A DNA stretch of 64,000 bases from Chitinophagaceae bacterium (GCA_016715365.1 JADKAM010000003.1:372001-436000); one strand, 5' to 3'. Positions 26,401-35,388 are shown, counted from the first letter of the stretch. Numbers and translations: made by a program. Notes: generated by a model not told the origin, from the letters alone.

Positions 26401-28743
26401 TGTTGCCCAGAAACCTGAAATAGTAGTACTGGCAACAGGTTCATTAATCAAAACAACCGGCGGGAAATAACTGCCGGCAGCAACCTGTACGGTAAGACCG
26501 TAGTTCTGATTAGCACCTACAGCTATATTTACAGGCCAGCTTACCACCCTCGTGCCTGCTGCATAGGTACCACCATTGGTAGCACTTACAAAGTTTGCAT
26601 TTAATGGCAAGGTATCTCTTAAAGTATGATTTGAAATCGCTGAACAATTAGCAGTTATTGCATGGTTATAAACTATATTCTGCAATTCAGGAACACCGGC
26701 AGCACCACTTTGTGTGAATGCCATTGCAGGTCCTCCGCCATTAAAGCTAACGGTTTGATCTGAAGTACTGCCTGTTGAACCCTCTGCTGCACCGAGACCC
26801 ATACCTCTTCTGGCAAAAGCCCTGAGAATAGCACAGGCATGGCTTGCACCATATAATGTAGTATCTGCACGCATAATTGCATTTCTGGCACTGATAAAGC
26901 CTGGTTGACATTGCTGTGTCCTAAGGCCTTCCATTACCAAACGTAAAGCAACTACGTTACCGCCAGTACCGGCGAAATTATATATATTGGGATCAATACC
27001 TGTAGTACTTGGGTCATTTATAAGTTCCCAGGTCATTTCCCATAAAGCTGTACAGAATATAAAACCTGAGCCATGGGGAACAACTGCAGCAGGCAAATTA
27101 GCATAGGTAAAGTTGTTTACCGCAAAATCGGTACAATACCTGGCTGGCCTGATACCCGGGCCATTATTAGGCTGGTTAAGGGCATAGGTACCAATTCCTC
27201 TTGGAGAATTAAAGCCATCTCCCGGAACAGCCGTTGCCCAGTTTTGTGTAAGCATCAAACCCAAATAATCACTCCATCCTTCACCCGCTTGTTCCTGATT
27301 ACCTAAACAACCGGTACCACCCTGGTTAGAACGGTTGCTGATACCATGGCCATATTCATGTATGATTATACCATTATCAGCATCACCATCCCTGTCTGGG
27401 GTGGGAGCTGTCCATAAAAACATCTGCATTCTTCCACTGCCGCCATCTGCGGGAGTGCTGAAATTTGCATTATTAGTACCGCTGGCATCCTGGGCCTCTG
27501 CATTCACATGATCATTTCCGGCACCGCCCCGGCCCAGGTTATCATCCTGAAAATTCTTTCCGGCTTCGGTAAATCCATAACCGTAAAAAATATCATGAAT
27601 AAGATTATTCCAGTAAAATAAGTTGGTAATATTAAATTGTTGGTTTGGCGGACTTGTTACCGTTGGCTCCTGGGTAAAATCCGGTGTAAAATTAAAAGTT
27701 AAGTTAGGGAAAGCTGTTGTAGAGCTTGCCGACTTTGCAATTGATCCGGTATTAGCAGGGGCTGTACGATCTTCATAAGCCCATACATTATTACTGCGGG
27801 TGTAATCATAATCTGCAGCAGCAGCACCGGTATGCCATTTTAAAGTAACAGCATTTGCAACAACACCTGCATTGGTCCAGGGGTCTGTGCGTAACGATGG
27901 TGCACCACCCGGGTGCAGCGGACTTTCTGCAGGTAGTGGAACTACCCTGTATGTTGCTGTTGTAACTAAAGAAGGATCATCAGTTTTTTTAAAATCAAAT
28001 GAATTCTTTAAGGTATTATCCGTATTATTTGATGAAAAATTCCCATAGTCAAATCCAGGATATTTTATAGAAGGGTTTTCATTTGGAATACCCCAATTAT
28101 CATATACAGTATAGTTATCCATGCCCAAAATGCTGTTATCAACAGCATTTACCCTTACCATTAAGTAATCGGAATTTGTTTTTGGTATTATATATACCTG
28201 CCAGGCTAAATTGTATGTTTTGGTTAACTCATTTGGCACCCAGCTTAACTGGGCTGTAATATTTTCACGGGAAACCCCCATATTACCGAATTCAACAAAC
28301 TTTCCATTCTCCTTGCGGTTAATGGCAATTGCCATTTGGGAGGCATGGAAACCTCGGTCAGACAAAGCCGACTGAACAGCAGATTCTGCTGTTACAACAG
28401 GTGTGCCTGAAGCAACGTTTATTAATTTCTCAATACTCGGATCAAATTTGCCGAAATTGGAAAGCAGCACACCATTACGGAACGAAAGTGCCAGTATCTG
28501 GTTATAAACCGGAATACTTTTGTACTGCTGCTGAAGCGAAACATAACTGATACCAGTTGCTTTGTCTTCATAAGTGTAATAAACTTTTGCATTATTAAGC
28601 AGATCGTCCGAAATGCCGATAGCGGCCTTATTCGAACTAACCAGCCATGATGCAAGTTTACCATCCGCCTGATTCACATTCTGGGCATTGGCAAACAATG
28701 CACTGAACAGGATCAAAACGAGTAAAGGGATAATTTTTCTCAT
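23479..28743 (-). CDS. Secreted M36 (fungalysin-type) metallopeptidase with P-domain, Ig/PKD-like and Gly-rich regions
   Basis: The 1754-residue frame starts with a Sec signal (MRKIIPLLVLILFSALFANA). Residues about 30-200 resemble the FTP/PepSY propeptide of fungalysins. The catalytic M36 domain follows, with the zinc motif IIIHEYGHGISNR at about residue 460 and the downstream Glu motif EQAGEGWSDYLGLM at about 484. Next come a MAM/immune-inhibitor-A-like module (LKFWHWYNSESGFDGGVLE), an Ig-like domain, a proprotein-convertase P-domain, two PKD-like repeats (TFTGTPAGATYNWTNSN type) and a Gly-rich stretch of about 150 residues. The frame is lost at 23479, but the product plainly continues to the T9SS tail at 19499, about 3080 codons in all. 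The role would be an extracellular protease for polymer or prey degradation. The first 1700 residues are open and convincing. Confidence 0.88.
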   Translation of the reverse strand: MRKIIPLLVLILFSALFANAQNVNQADGKLASWLVSSNKAAIGISDDLLNNAKVYYTYEDKATGISYVSLQQQYKSIPVYNQILALSFRNGVLLSNFGKFDPSIEKLINVASGTPVVTAESAVQSALSDRGFHASQMAIAINRKENGKFVEFGNMGVSRENITAQLSWVPNELTKTYNLAWQVYIIPKTNSDYLMVRVNAVDNSILGMDNYTVYDNWGIPNENPSIKYPGFDYGNFSSNNTDNTLKNSFDFKKTDDPSLVTTATYRVVPLPAESPLHPGGAPSLRTDPWTNAGVVANAVTLKWHTGAAAADYDYTRSNNVWAYEDRTAPANTGSIAKSASSTTAFPNLTFNFTPDFTQEPTVTSPPNQQFNITNLFYWNNLIHDIFYGYGFTEAGKNFQDDNLGRGGAGNDHVNAEAQDASGTNNANFSTPADGGSGRMQMFLWTAPTPDRDGDADNGIIIHEYGHGISNRSNQGGTGCLGNQEQAGEGWSDYLGLMLTQNWATAVPGDGFNSPRGIGTYALNQPNNGPGIRPARYCTDFAVNNFTYANLPAAVVPHGSGFIFCTALWEMTWELINDPSTTGIDPNIYNFAGTGGNVVALRLVMEGLRTQQCQPGFISARNAIMRADTTLYGASHACAILRAFARRGMGLGAAEGSTGSTSDQTVSFNGGGPAMAFTQSGAAGVPELQNIVYNHAITANCSAISNHTLRDTLPLNANFVSATNGGTYAAGTRVVSWPVNIAVGANQNYGLTVQVAAGSYFPPVVLINEPVASTTISGFWATASTTANVWIAHNVRSHSAPNSFFTPDAAVVSDQTIATTASFAIGATPPELKFWHWYNSESGFDGGVLEISTNGGTTWSDIGAANITQNGYNGTISSSFGSPIGGRQAWTGNSTAFVESKVNLTPYANQANVKLRWRFASDNSLAATGWNVDDIQAQTIAVVNLRSSLFNASNVRVTFNDTVTVILPATTANPTVTINQAAAQTDPTSVASIAFTAVFSAPVIGFATGDVVISGTAGATIGTVTGGPTTYTVTVTNMTGSGTVIATIPAGVCTNAALEANLASTSTDNTVTYNLPAVPCVSTYSYTGPAVAVPDNTPAGVDIPLTVSGAGTITDLDFRFDAAPASTCDATVGNTNAAMDHTFIGDLVFTLTSPLGTTVTIVNRRGGTRENICTTLLDDDGAFPALSTVTSSSGQTLSGNFAPDNPLSAFDGQNANGVWTLNVSDNASVDIGSMRRFSLIISSATPTVNPVANQTVCAGSPTTAVNFTGTPAGATYNWTNSNTAIGLAASGTGNIASFTATNATAAPIVATITVTPTLGVCTGTPTTFTITVNPTPTVNAIPNQVLCQNSPTAPVNFTGTPAGVIFQWTNNAPAIGLAAAGTGNIPSFIAQNPGTTPLVATITVTPVTGLAAPVVTTYNFTGAVQTFTVPAGITSVNLKTWGAQGNTSALGVVGGLGGYAEGNLAVTPGQVLNVLVGGGAATSLTGGFNGGGAAGANPGCATAQGGGGGGASDVRIAPYALANRVIVGAGGGGAGGNRVAGCGRGAGGGGGGGLWGGGGGAAWPGVPGSEGPVPTGGTQVAGGAGGVTTFTPGPTNGLPGVLAVGGAGGTEIASAQGGNATAQAGGIGGGLTGGSGLYVNTNNWTGQSGAGGSSYIGGVSGGLTTPGLRTGAGQVQITYTPVSATTCFGTQRTVTITVNPNANLVIVADPGTTLCEGDPTLLTVYDAGAISGLVHLTQSGAQVNGSGSRCPAIQA

Positions 28744-29137
28744 AAAAATTATTTAATTGGTTAACTGAATTCAAGAAATGCTTTGCGTAGGATATTTTGT
28801 ATTTACAGGATCAGAGGGATATCAGGATAATTATTCACAAGGATATAAATAACTGAATTTAAGTAAGCAAATGGAATAAAAACAGATGCCTGGTATAAAA
28901 GCAGTAGCTGGAAACTTTACAATAATACAGAAAAAAAGTAAAAATCAAAGAATATTTTTAACAAATATTTCTGAATAATCTCTTCAAGTATAATCTGTTA
29001 GATAATCATTGCCTGTTACAAAATGATTGTATGCCTATACACTACTAATTTTGAACGATTTACAGCTGATACTGAAAATGGTGGATAAGTTTTTGTAATT
29101 TCGTACCTGCCTTTAACTGTAAAGCTGAGATTTTGTA
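28744..29137. other. Intergenic region upstream of tmRNA
   Basis: This AT-rich region has no ORF. A -7-like TAATTTTG lies at 29046-29053 with TTG at 29027-29029 (16-base spacer, short), a possible promoter for ssrA whose transcript would then be processed at 29138. The region also holds the 5' leader of the divergent M36 gene, for which I see no clear promoter. Confidence 0.4.
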
Positions 29138-29506
29138 GGGGCTGACCGGTTTTGACAGCATAGCTCTTTGTAAGTGTAAGCATGTAGTGCGTTGCGTAAT
29201 TAGCACTTTAATCAGAATGCGAAAATTTTATATGGCAATACTCAGTATGCCATGGCTGCTTAATCGATAGATTAGCACCCATTAGGGCCGTTGAACAGGT
29301 TGTCCTGTTACCATGTTCTTCCGCCGACTCAAAAACAAAACAGGATGCTGCAGCGGAATGATGTGACCGCTGCTTAAGATCATTCATCTAAGGATTCAGT
29401 TGGTTTGTTATGCCCCTGCCGTTTCCCTACAACCAATGCATAAATAAACATGTAGAAAGCTTACGGCGAATATGTTTGGACCAGGGTTCGATTCCCTGCA
29501 GCTCCA
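29138..29506 (+). ncRNA. ssrA: Transfer-messenger RNA (tmRNA)
   Basis: The 5' part GGGGCTGACCGGTTTTGACAG and the 3' part GGTTCGATTCCCTGCAGCTCC are classical tmRNA ends; GGGGCTG and CAGCTCC pair as the acceptor stem, with discriminator A at 29506 and no encoded CCA. The tag reading frame ends at TAA 29261-29263 and reads AKILYGNTQYAMAA if resumed at GCG 29219. The YAMAA ending is the expected degron. The N-terminal part could differ if the T4 or A4 run at 29222-29229 has a length error (a tag starting with EN would be more usual in this phylum). It rescues stalled ribosomes. tmRNA genes are also frequent integration sites, and the segment that follows looks acquired. Confidence 0.95.
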
Positions 29507-29511
29507 CTTTT

Positions 29512-29552
29512 AAATATGGTATATCATTGATAATTAATGATATACCATATTT
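29512..29552 (+). terminator. Long AT-rich hairpin after tmRNA
   Basis: A 17-bp perfect inverted repeat (AAATATGGTATATCATT and its complement, 7-base loop) begins 6 bases after the tmRNA end and is followed by TATTTTTAG. It fits a terminator for ssrA. Just beyond it, TTTAGCCCACGTTTAGCCCAC is a short tandem duplication of GTTTAGCCCAC-type sequence, which might be a boundary of an integrated segment. Confidence 0.7.
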
Positions 29553-29718
29553 TATTTTTAGATTTAGCCCACGTTTAGCCCACATTTACTATTAATTTAC
29601 TTTCTTAGTGATTTCCTGGAGGGCAAAAGTTTCAACCTTCTTGTACGATATGAAAAGCAATGAAAGGCTCTTTGACTAGGTTATTAGTGGGAAAGTAAGC
29701 CTGCTATTACCTGGTTAA

Positions 29719-30321
29719 TTAGGATTGCATGTAAATAGCGATTTCAGTTATCTTAAAAATCCTTTCTTCAAAGATTGATTTCATAATTAACCAAACCTGG
29801 TCTATTAGCGAAAATTCTATCTCGGAATTTTTATCAATTTTTTTTAGTACCCCTGTGAAAGTCACTGCTTTTATTTTAGTTATAGCGCTTGTTTTTTTAT
29901 TGATCAAACTCCCACCATTGATTTCGTAACGTTTAGTTAGAAGTTGAAATAGTTTACTTTGATATTGTAATTCATCTTGAAATGCTTTAGTGTATTCGGT
30001 AAACGGAATTTGATCTCCATTTGGTAGCCGAACTGTGGTACTATAGATATTAATTTCTTCCTTTTCTTTGTGAACTTCCTCAACATAATCTATAATAGTG
30101 CTTAATATTTCAGGCCTAAGTATGGTACATCTAGTTCGGACTACCAAAGATCCAATATTAAGTATTTCCGGTTTTTCACCCGATTCATTATCGTTGGCTT
30201 CTCTTAATTCAACAAGTCTAATACCTTTATACCTTGCGTATTCAAATCCATCTTGTGTAAACCCGTTTTTTGAAACAATAACGCCTTTATCAATTCCAGT
30301 AAAGAAGGTGAGGAAATTGAT
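29719..30321 (-). pseudogene. 5'-truncated Mrr-like restriction endonuclease remnant
   Basis: The minus-strand frame is open from about 30321 to the stop at 29719 (about 200 codons). Its first part, GVIVSKNGFTQDGFEYARYK followed by GIRLVELREAND, is the C-terminal end of an Mrr/PD-(D/E)xK nuclease core as found in type IV restriction-like proteins. The catalytic D and ExK residues that should precede it are missing: a stop (TAA) interrupts at 30322-30324 and no start codon lies in the frame before TTG at 30145. The remaining 142 residues have no family I recognise. It is most likely a deletion remnant, placed tail-first against the next ORF. Confidence 0.55.
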
Positions 30322-30354
30322 TTAGCTCAACTTCAGGGAGAGAAAGACCTTCAA

Positions 30355-30696
30355 ATGTACTTTATAACATCAAAGCCAGGGTGTTTTACGAAATGGCTTT
30401 TTAGAGTTGGTGATCCAGACTTTTTCCCCTCCATACCTCATGGACACGGAGTAAGAAATTCAAAAGTAAAACTTGATTGCTACTTAGGTTATTATTATGA
30501 CACTCGGATAATTGATCCCAAAAAAAGAATCGTGGGACGGGAAAGTAGAGAATACATAATTGATTTATGGAATAATGAAAAATTCAGAACCCTTGCTCTC
30601 AATTCAATTGATTGGTACTTAAACAGCTTTCCGCATTTCGTATGGAGAGTTCCTATAAAACGTGTAAAAAAATTACCTAAAAGGAGGCGATTTTGA
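30355..30696 (+). CDS. Hypothetical protein, possibly 5'-truncated
   Basis: The 113-residue frame (MYFITSKPGCFTKWLFRVGD) continues upstream without a stop to 30274, reading EGEEIDLAQLQGEKDLQ before the Met, but finds no better start. The protein is rich in aromatic and basic residues and ends in a basic tail (KRVKKLPKRRRF). I do not recognise a family. The repeated tract HGHGVRNSKVKLDCYLGYYY could belong to a small nuclease-like or plasmid/phage-borne protein, but this is not supported by a motif. It faces the Mrr remnant head-on at about 30300, suggesting that both were cut by one rearrangement. Confidence 0.5.
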   Translation: MYFITSKPGCFTKWLFRVGDPDFFPSIPHGHGVRNSKVKLDCYLGYYYDTRIIDPKKRIVGRESREYIIDLWNNEKFRTLALNSIDWYLNSFPHFVWRVPIKRVKKLPKRRRF

Positions 30697-30742
30697 ATGA
30701 TTCAATATTGCAGCAATTATTGAGCATGTTTAAGATTTAGCT

Positions 30743-32611
30743 TTATAGGACTGTTTGGGCATATTTGCGTTGATTAAAAAGTTTTTTTAGCAGTTCTTCA
30801 AGCGTATCTTTAATTAGGGTATAGGTTGGTGAAAGAGTAAACATAAAGTCTAAGACCTGAACATGCATTTGAGTTATATTATATTCTAATCCATCAATTC
30901 TGCAATCACTTTTGCATTCTAGTCCAAATCTCCTTCGATCAATAGGATTATTTGGATCTTCGTTTAAATAAAATAATATTTCACCGACTTTTGGGATGTT
31001 AGGTCGCAAATAATAAATTTCAAGATGCGGTCGACTTTTTTCAATTTCATCAAAATGCAGAATGTGTACAATTGTCGTTTCTGGGCTATCAATAATTTGC
31101 AACTCATTTTTAAGCTTTGGAAAGTGCAGGAGGATATACTTTTCATATAATTCATAAAACTTTTTAAAGAACAATTTTGTATTTTCCCATACCGGTTCTT
31201 TGTACCATGTTTTCCAGTCATCTACTCCATACATCTCATTGTTAAATTGATTTACCGCATATAATCTGTGTACATCTGATATTCCTTTACTCTCAAGATA
31301 ATTTATGTAGTAGTTGATTAATTCAATATTATAAAGTGTAGAAGTCATAGTAACTTTTACTTTTGGGGAATAATTTTGATCTATTAACTTAATTGCATCG
31401 GCTATACGATTTTTGATTGATTGAGAAGATTTCCAATGGCTATACGAGTCTATATCGTCATTGTGATCAACAACCCAGTCAGCATAATTTTTGCTTGTAG
31501 CCGCTATCATTGGAAGGATACTATACAGCTTCCTTTTTAAATCCTTCAACGAATAAAATTCAGCCTGATAATTCAAATCCAAATAACCTTGGTTTTTGTC
31601 TATAAAGCTTATTAAATATTCTCTACTCAAGCATTCATCAGGAATGGGAAAATTGATATTCTTAACGGTTCTCATAATATCATCTTCAAGTATTTTGTAT
31701 GCAGTAGATACTGGAGTTAGTCTTAGCTCAGAATCATCCTTGGAACTTGAAAGCAACAAAATATTTCTATTGTACATTTCTTGCATAAAATCTTCATATT
31801 CGCCTTTTATCACCTTTTTAATAAGAATTTGGGATTTCTTAAACTCCGCAGGAAACAACAAATACCTGACATCACCTATTTCGTATTTAATTATACCTAT
31901 TCCAATTTTCCAGTAATTGGGATAGAGGATTTGTTTTACTGAAGGAAATTCTTTGTCTAAAATATAATTAAATTCATCGAGGAAAAAGTGAAGATTTCTT
32001 AAAATTGGCACCGGTAAATTTGTTGGGTCTTGAAGCCTTGAATTCAGCTGCTGCATTTGGCTTTCTATCAATTTATTCCTTTCATTAACTGAATCGTAAT
32101 TCCAAACTTTTCTTACATTTGCTTTTGCGATTTCAGTCCACTTTTTAATATAATCTTTATTACCCACTTCAATAGTATTCTCCTTCGGTATAGACAATGA
32201 ATAGCTTTTCCTCTTCATTTTATTAGATACTTCAGATAAAGTGGCGAGATCAATATGCCTCCAATACACTTTTTTATCCCTGCGGTTTACCACTATTAAA
32301 AAAACTGGTAAGGATGAGTTTTCACAATAAGAAAAAAAATTCTGTTCACACTGAAACTTTACTGATTTGTAATTTTTTTCTGATAATGTTTTCAATTGTA
32401 TATCAATCTTTCCAATAGGAAATTGATCAATATCTGTCAGTTCCAGGATACCATCGGAATTAGGATATTTATCTACTGCTCTAATTTCACCTTTTATATA
32501 TGTGGTATCTAGGGCTGAATTGAATATATTCCTGGTATCCAGTTCGGCGGGGGTTGTTGAAGCATACGGGGTGGGCTTGCCTTTGATTAATTTCTCCTCT
32601 TCCTTTGCCAT
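30743..32611 (-). CDS. DUF4365-type putative nuclease protein
   Basis: The 622-residue protein has an N-terminal domain resembling DUF4365: SALDTTYIKGEIRAVD, ILELTDIDQFPIGKIDIQLKT, then SLPVFLIVVNRRDKKVYWRH. The D-x-QLK pattern matches the D...QxK arrangement of Mrr/PD-(D/E)xK nucleases. The remaining 450 residues are mostly helical and charged and I cannot assign them. It is AT-rich, divergent from the Qat cassette and separated from it by 155 bases, so a second defence gene is plausible but not shown. A -7 element TAATTTTG lies at 32639-32632, about 20 bases before its start. Confidence 0.72.
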   Translation of the reverse strand: MAKEEEKLIKGKPTPYASTTPAELDTRNIFNSALDTTYIKGEIRAVDKYPNSDGILELTDIDQFPIGKIDIQLKTLSEKNYKSVKFQCEQNFFSYCENSSLPVFLIVVNRRDKKVYWRHIDLATLSEVSNKMKRKSYSLSIPKENTIEVGNKDYIKKWTEIAKANVRKVWNYDSVNERNKLIESQMQQLNSRLQDPTNLPVPILRNLHFFLDEFNYILDKEFPSVKQILYPNYWKIGIGIIKYEIGDVRYLLFPAEFKKSQILIKKVIKGEYEDFMQEMYNRNILLLSSSKDDSELRLTPVSTAYKILEDDIMRTVKNINFPIPDECLSREYLISFIDKNQGYLDLNYQAEFYSLKDLKRKLYSILPMIAATSKNYADWVVDHNDDIDSYSHWKSSQSIKNRIADAIKLIDQNYSPKVKVTMTSTLYNIELINYYINYLESKGISDVHRLYAVNQFNNEMYGVDDWKTWYKEPVWENTKLFFKKFYELYEKYILLHFPKLKNELQIIDSPETTIVHILHFDEIEKSRPHLEIYYLRPNIPKVGEILFYLNEDPNNPIDRRRFGLECKSDCRIDGLEYNITQMHVQVLDFMFTLSPTYTLIKDTLEELLKKLFNQRKYAQTVL

Positions 32612-32631
32612 GTCGTTGTTTTTTCTGGTGC

Positions 32632-32639
32632 CAAAATTA
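32632..32639 (-). promoter_or_regulatory. Candidate -7 element of the DUF4365 gene
   Basis: TAATTTTG on the minus strand is a perfect TAnnTTTG match, 20 bases upstream of the ATG at 32611. No TTG is found at the -33 distance, so the call is tentative. Confidence 0.4.
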
Positions 32640-32766
32640 GGCTCATTTTAGACTGAAATGGATGAATTATTTTTCTAAGCCATAGGGAACGAGCTTTAAA
32701 CACCCCGATAAAAAAAACTAAACTACCTTTATTCCATTCTATTTTTTTTGAAATAAACTTTTAAGC

Positions 32767-34650
32767 ATGTGGTCAGATAATGAAACGTCGGAAGATCTAT
32801 TAGGATTTAAGGTACATGCTGATTTGTTGATTGATGTAATAAAGGATGAAAACGTTCTTCCTGTAACTATTGGCATATTTGGTGATTGGGGCAGCGGAAA
32901 GTCAAGCGTTTTAAAGATAATTAACGACGAATTAGCTGGGGAGGATGGTGATTTGAAAGATAATACTTTAGTTCTTTATTTCAACGGCTGGGTATTTGAA
33001 GGTTATGATGATGCAAAAGCTGCGTTATTAGAATCAATTATTGAAAAATTTGAAAAGCATAAAACCATTGGCCACAAAGTAAAGGATAGTACAGTTAAAC
33101 TTTTTAAGTCAGTAAAATGGATGAGAATGCTTGGCCTTGGGTTTAAAAAAATTGTTTTGCCTACTGCAGCAGCTTATTTTACTGGAGGGTTATCACTCAT
33201 TCCTTTTCTTTCACAAGAGTTTGGAAAAATAGACAAGAAGGATTTAGCTGATAAATTATCAGGAGACAAAGCTGAAGCATTTTTAAAGGAAATTATTGAA
33301 AAGAAGGAAGAAGAAAAAACCTCTCTAGTTCGGGAATTTAGGGAGGATTTTGCTGAAATGATTGCAAAATCAAATATTGACAAGTTGGTGGTTATAATTG
33401 ACGATTTAGATCGCTGTACTTATGAAAGGATTATTGAAAACCTAGAGGCAATTAAACTATTTCTAAATGTAGAAAAAACTGCATTTTTTATTGGTGCCGA
33501 TCCCAGGATTGTAAGACATGCAATAGAATACCGATATAAAAGAGAAAGCAAACCTGATGAGGATGCAAATGAACGGATAATTGATGACTATCTAGAAAAG
33601 CTAATCCAGATTCCGTATTTTCTCCCAAAATTATCTGAACCGGAAGTTGAAACATACCTTACCATGTTGATATGCAAAAAGGAACTTCCTGCGACTGAAT
33701 TTGAAAAGGTGCTTGGCGGTTTTCAAAAGTATAAATTAAATGATCGCTACAGTTCTTATGGAATTTCAAATCTCCAGTCCTTGGTTTCTGAAGAACAATT
33801 AGAACTTGTAAAGAAAAATGTCATATCTATTCCAGCACTGGTACCTCTGATTGCCCAAAGTTTATATGGCAACCCAAGGCAGATTAAAAGATTTCTAAAT
33901 ACCTATACCTTACGTAAAAGATTGGCAAATGTTGCAGGTTTAAAAGATTTTAATGACACAATTTTAGCTAAGCTGATGATTCTTGAATATACCGAACTGA
34001 ACATTTTCAAGAAGCTTTTTGAATGGCAATCTTCCCAGGGCGGTCAGCCAACCCAGATGGGTGATTTGGAAGCATTGTGCAATGAGAAAAATTTTGGAGA
34101 AGTTAAAAGTGATTTTGAAGATAAGGGATATAAAGATTGGTACAAAGAGAAGGTTGTAAGATGGTTGAATGCAGAACCAAAGCTTAAAGATGTGGATTTA
34201 AGGGATTATTTCTGGATTTCAAGAGACAAAATTCTTACATCAATTGCAGGATCAAGTTTGATTCCACCAGTTGTAAAAGCGATTTATAGGGAATTGGAAA
34301 ATGAAATGCCGGCAACAGTTTCAAAAAAAATTATAAAAGATAAAGTAAGTATATTGGCTGAGCATGAAATTACAGCGCTGTTTGAATTGATAGGGAGTAT
34401 GCTTAAGAAGAATCAAAAAACAAAAAGGTTTTATGAGCTTTTCCACTTCATGATTGATGAAGGTATTCCTGGTACTGCAGTTTATTATAAAGAAGTTTTA
34501 AGAACTTTAAGTGCAACTGAAATTGAGCCGGGTGTAGCTGTTGCCATGAAACATTATGAAGCCATCGAAGACCTTGGGCCGTTTTTAAAAGATTATTTTA
34601 AAGGAAACGCATCGGCCGGAGCAAAGGCATTTAACTTAAAAAATAAATAA
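32767..34650 (+). CDS. qatA: KAP-family P-loop ATPase, QatA of a Qat anti-phage system
   Basis: The 627-residue protein has Walker A GDWGSGKSSVLK at residues 39-50, a central KAP-type hydrophobic segment (IVLPTAAAYFTGGLSLIPFL) and Walker B LVVIIDDLDRCTYERI at about 208-223, followed by FFIGADPRIVRHAIEYRY and the KAP lid NPRQIKRFLN. KAP NTPases are membrane-associated STAND-like ATPases. The order KAP ATPase, small unknown protein, QueC-like, TatD-like is that of QatABCD, a four-gene anti-phage system reported by Gao and colleagues in 2020. The stop overlaps the qatB start by one base. The gene is intact. Confidence 0.88.
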   Translation: MWSDNETSEDLLGFKVHADLLIDVIKDENVLPVTIGIFGDWGSGKSSVLKIINDELAGEDGDLKDNTLVLYFNGWVFEGYDDAKAALLESIIEKFEKHKTIGHKVKDSTVKLFKSVKWMRMLGLGFKKIVLPTAAAYFTGGLSLIPFLSQEFGKIDKKDLADKLSGDKAEAFLKEIIEKKEEEKTSLVREFREDFAEMIAKSNIDKLVVIIDDLDRCTYERIIENLEAIKLFLNVEKTAFFIGADPRIVRHAIEYRYKRESKPDEDANERIIDDYLEKLIQIPYFLPKLSEPEVETYLTMLICKKELPATEFEKVLGGFQKYKLNDRYSSYGISNLQSLVSEEQLELVKKNVISIPALVPLIAQSLYGNPRQIKRFLNTYTLRKRLANVAGLKDFNDTILAKLMILEYTELNIFKKLFEWQSSQGGQPTQMGDLEALCNEKNFGEVKSDFEDKGYKDWYKEKVVRWLNAEPKLKDVDLRDYFWISRDKILTSIAGSSLIPPVVKAIYRELENEMPATVSKKIIKDKVSILAEHEITALFELIGSMLKKNQKTKRFYELFHFMIDEGIPGTAVYYKEVLRTLSATEIEPGVAVAMKHYEAIEDLGPFLKDYFKGNASAGAKAFNLKNK

Positions 34651-35387
34651 TGGGCACATCCAAGTCTTTCTCTGCTTTAACGAAGAAAATGCCTAATTGG
34701 CCTGCATTTAGCGGTGCAGTTACAAGAAGCTGTGATGGCTCAGCTCTTTCAAATGATAAAGCTACCGAAATTCTAAGTGGTTATGTCACCGCTATTGGAG
34801 GAGCTGCAAAAGCTGGTCGTGGTGGTTCGGGAGTTGCAGGAAAAAGCGGCATAAGAACAGCTATTAAATTAGGCGGGTTCTTTGGTTCATTCCTTGGTGC
34901 TGGTGGTTCGCTTGCAACTGCTCTAAATACCACCGGAATTACAGATTTAGCAAATAAATCTGTTTCAGACATTATTAATCATCTGATTGAATATACTTCA
35001 GGTCCCTCTTCAACAATAGATGATAAAGCAGCTAAAGAAGCTGCAAGACTTTTATTGGAGGATTTAATTGGTTCTGCCAATTCTGTTGAAGAAATGGAAG
35101 CTCTTTTGAAGCAATATTTTGAGAAGGAAAGTCATGAAGAACTTATTATAAAATACTTTGGATATTACATTCTGGAACACCTTTCAGTATGGTTTTATGA
35201 AAAGTTAGTTCAAGAAAAGGGAAAGTCCGAATGTTCCTCATTGTTTCGGCAGATCAAGGATTTTATTTTTGAAAGGCTTCGTGGTATTCATAAAAATAGG
35301 GCACTACAAAATATCAATTGGGGTACCGCAGAATCTGATGAGCTCATAAAAAATATGCAACAGGATGTATTAAAAGTGTTTGAATAA
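34650..35387 (+). CDS. qatB: QatB, accessory protein of the Qat anti-phage system
   Basis: The 245-residue protein follows qatA with a one-base overlap. It has a Gly/Ala/Ser-rich stretch (AIGGAAKAGRGGSGVAGKSG, then FFGSFLGAGGSLATALNTTG) and an amphipathic helical C-terminal half, matching the size and general composition of QatB in the QatABCD operon. QatB has no assigned biochemical activity. Its identity here depends mainly on its fixed place between the KAP ATPase and the QueC-like gene. Confidence 0.8.
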   Translation: MGTSKSFSALTKKMPNWPAFSGAVTRSCDGSALSNDKATEILSGYVTAIGGAAKAGRGGSGVAGKSGIRTAIKLGGFFGSFLGAGGSLATALNTTGITDLANKSVSDIINHLIEYTSGPSSTIDDKAAKEAARLLLEDLIGSANSVEEMEALLKQYFEKESHEELIIKYFGYYILEHLSVWFYEKLVQEKGKSECSSLFRQIKDFIFERLRGIHKNRALQNINWGTAESDELIKNMQQDVLKVFE

Positions 35388-35388
35388 A

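Noticed and set aside
30098..30325. A plus-strand ORF over the Mrr-like remnant
   Set aside because: The minus strand encodes recognisable nuclease sequence (GVIVSKNGF), so the plus frame is a shadow.
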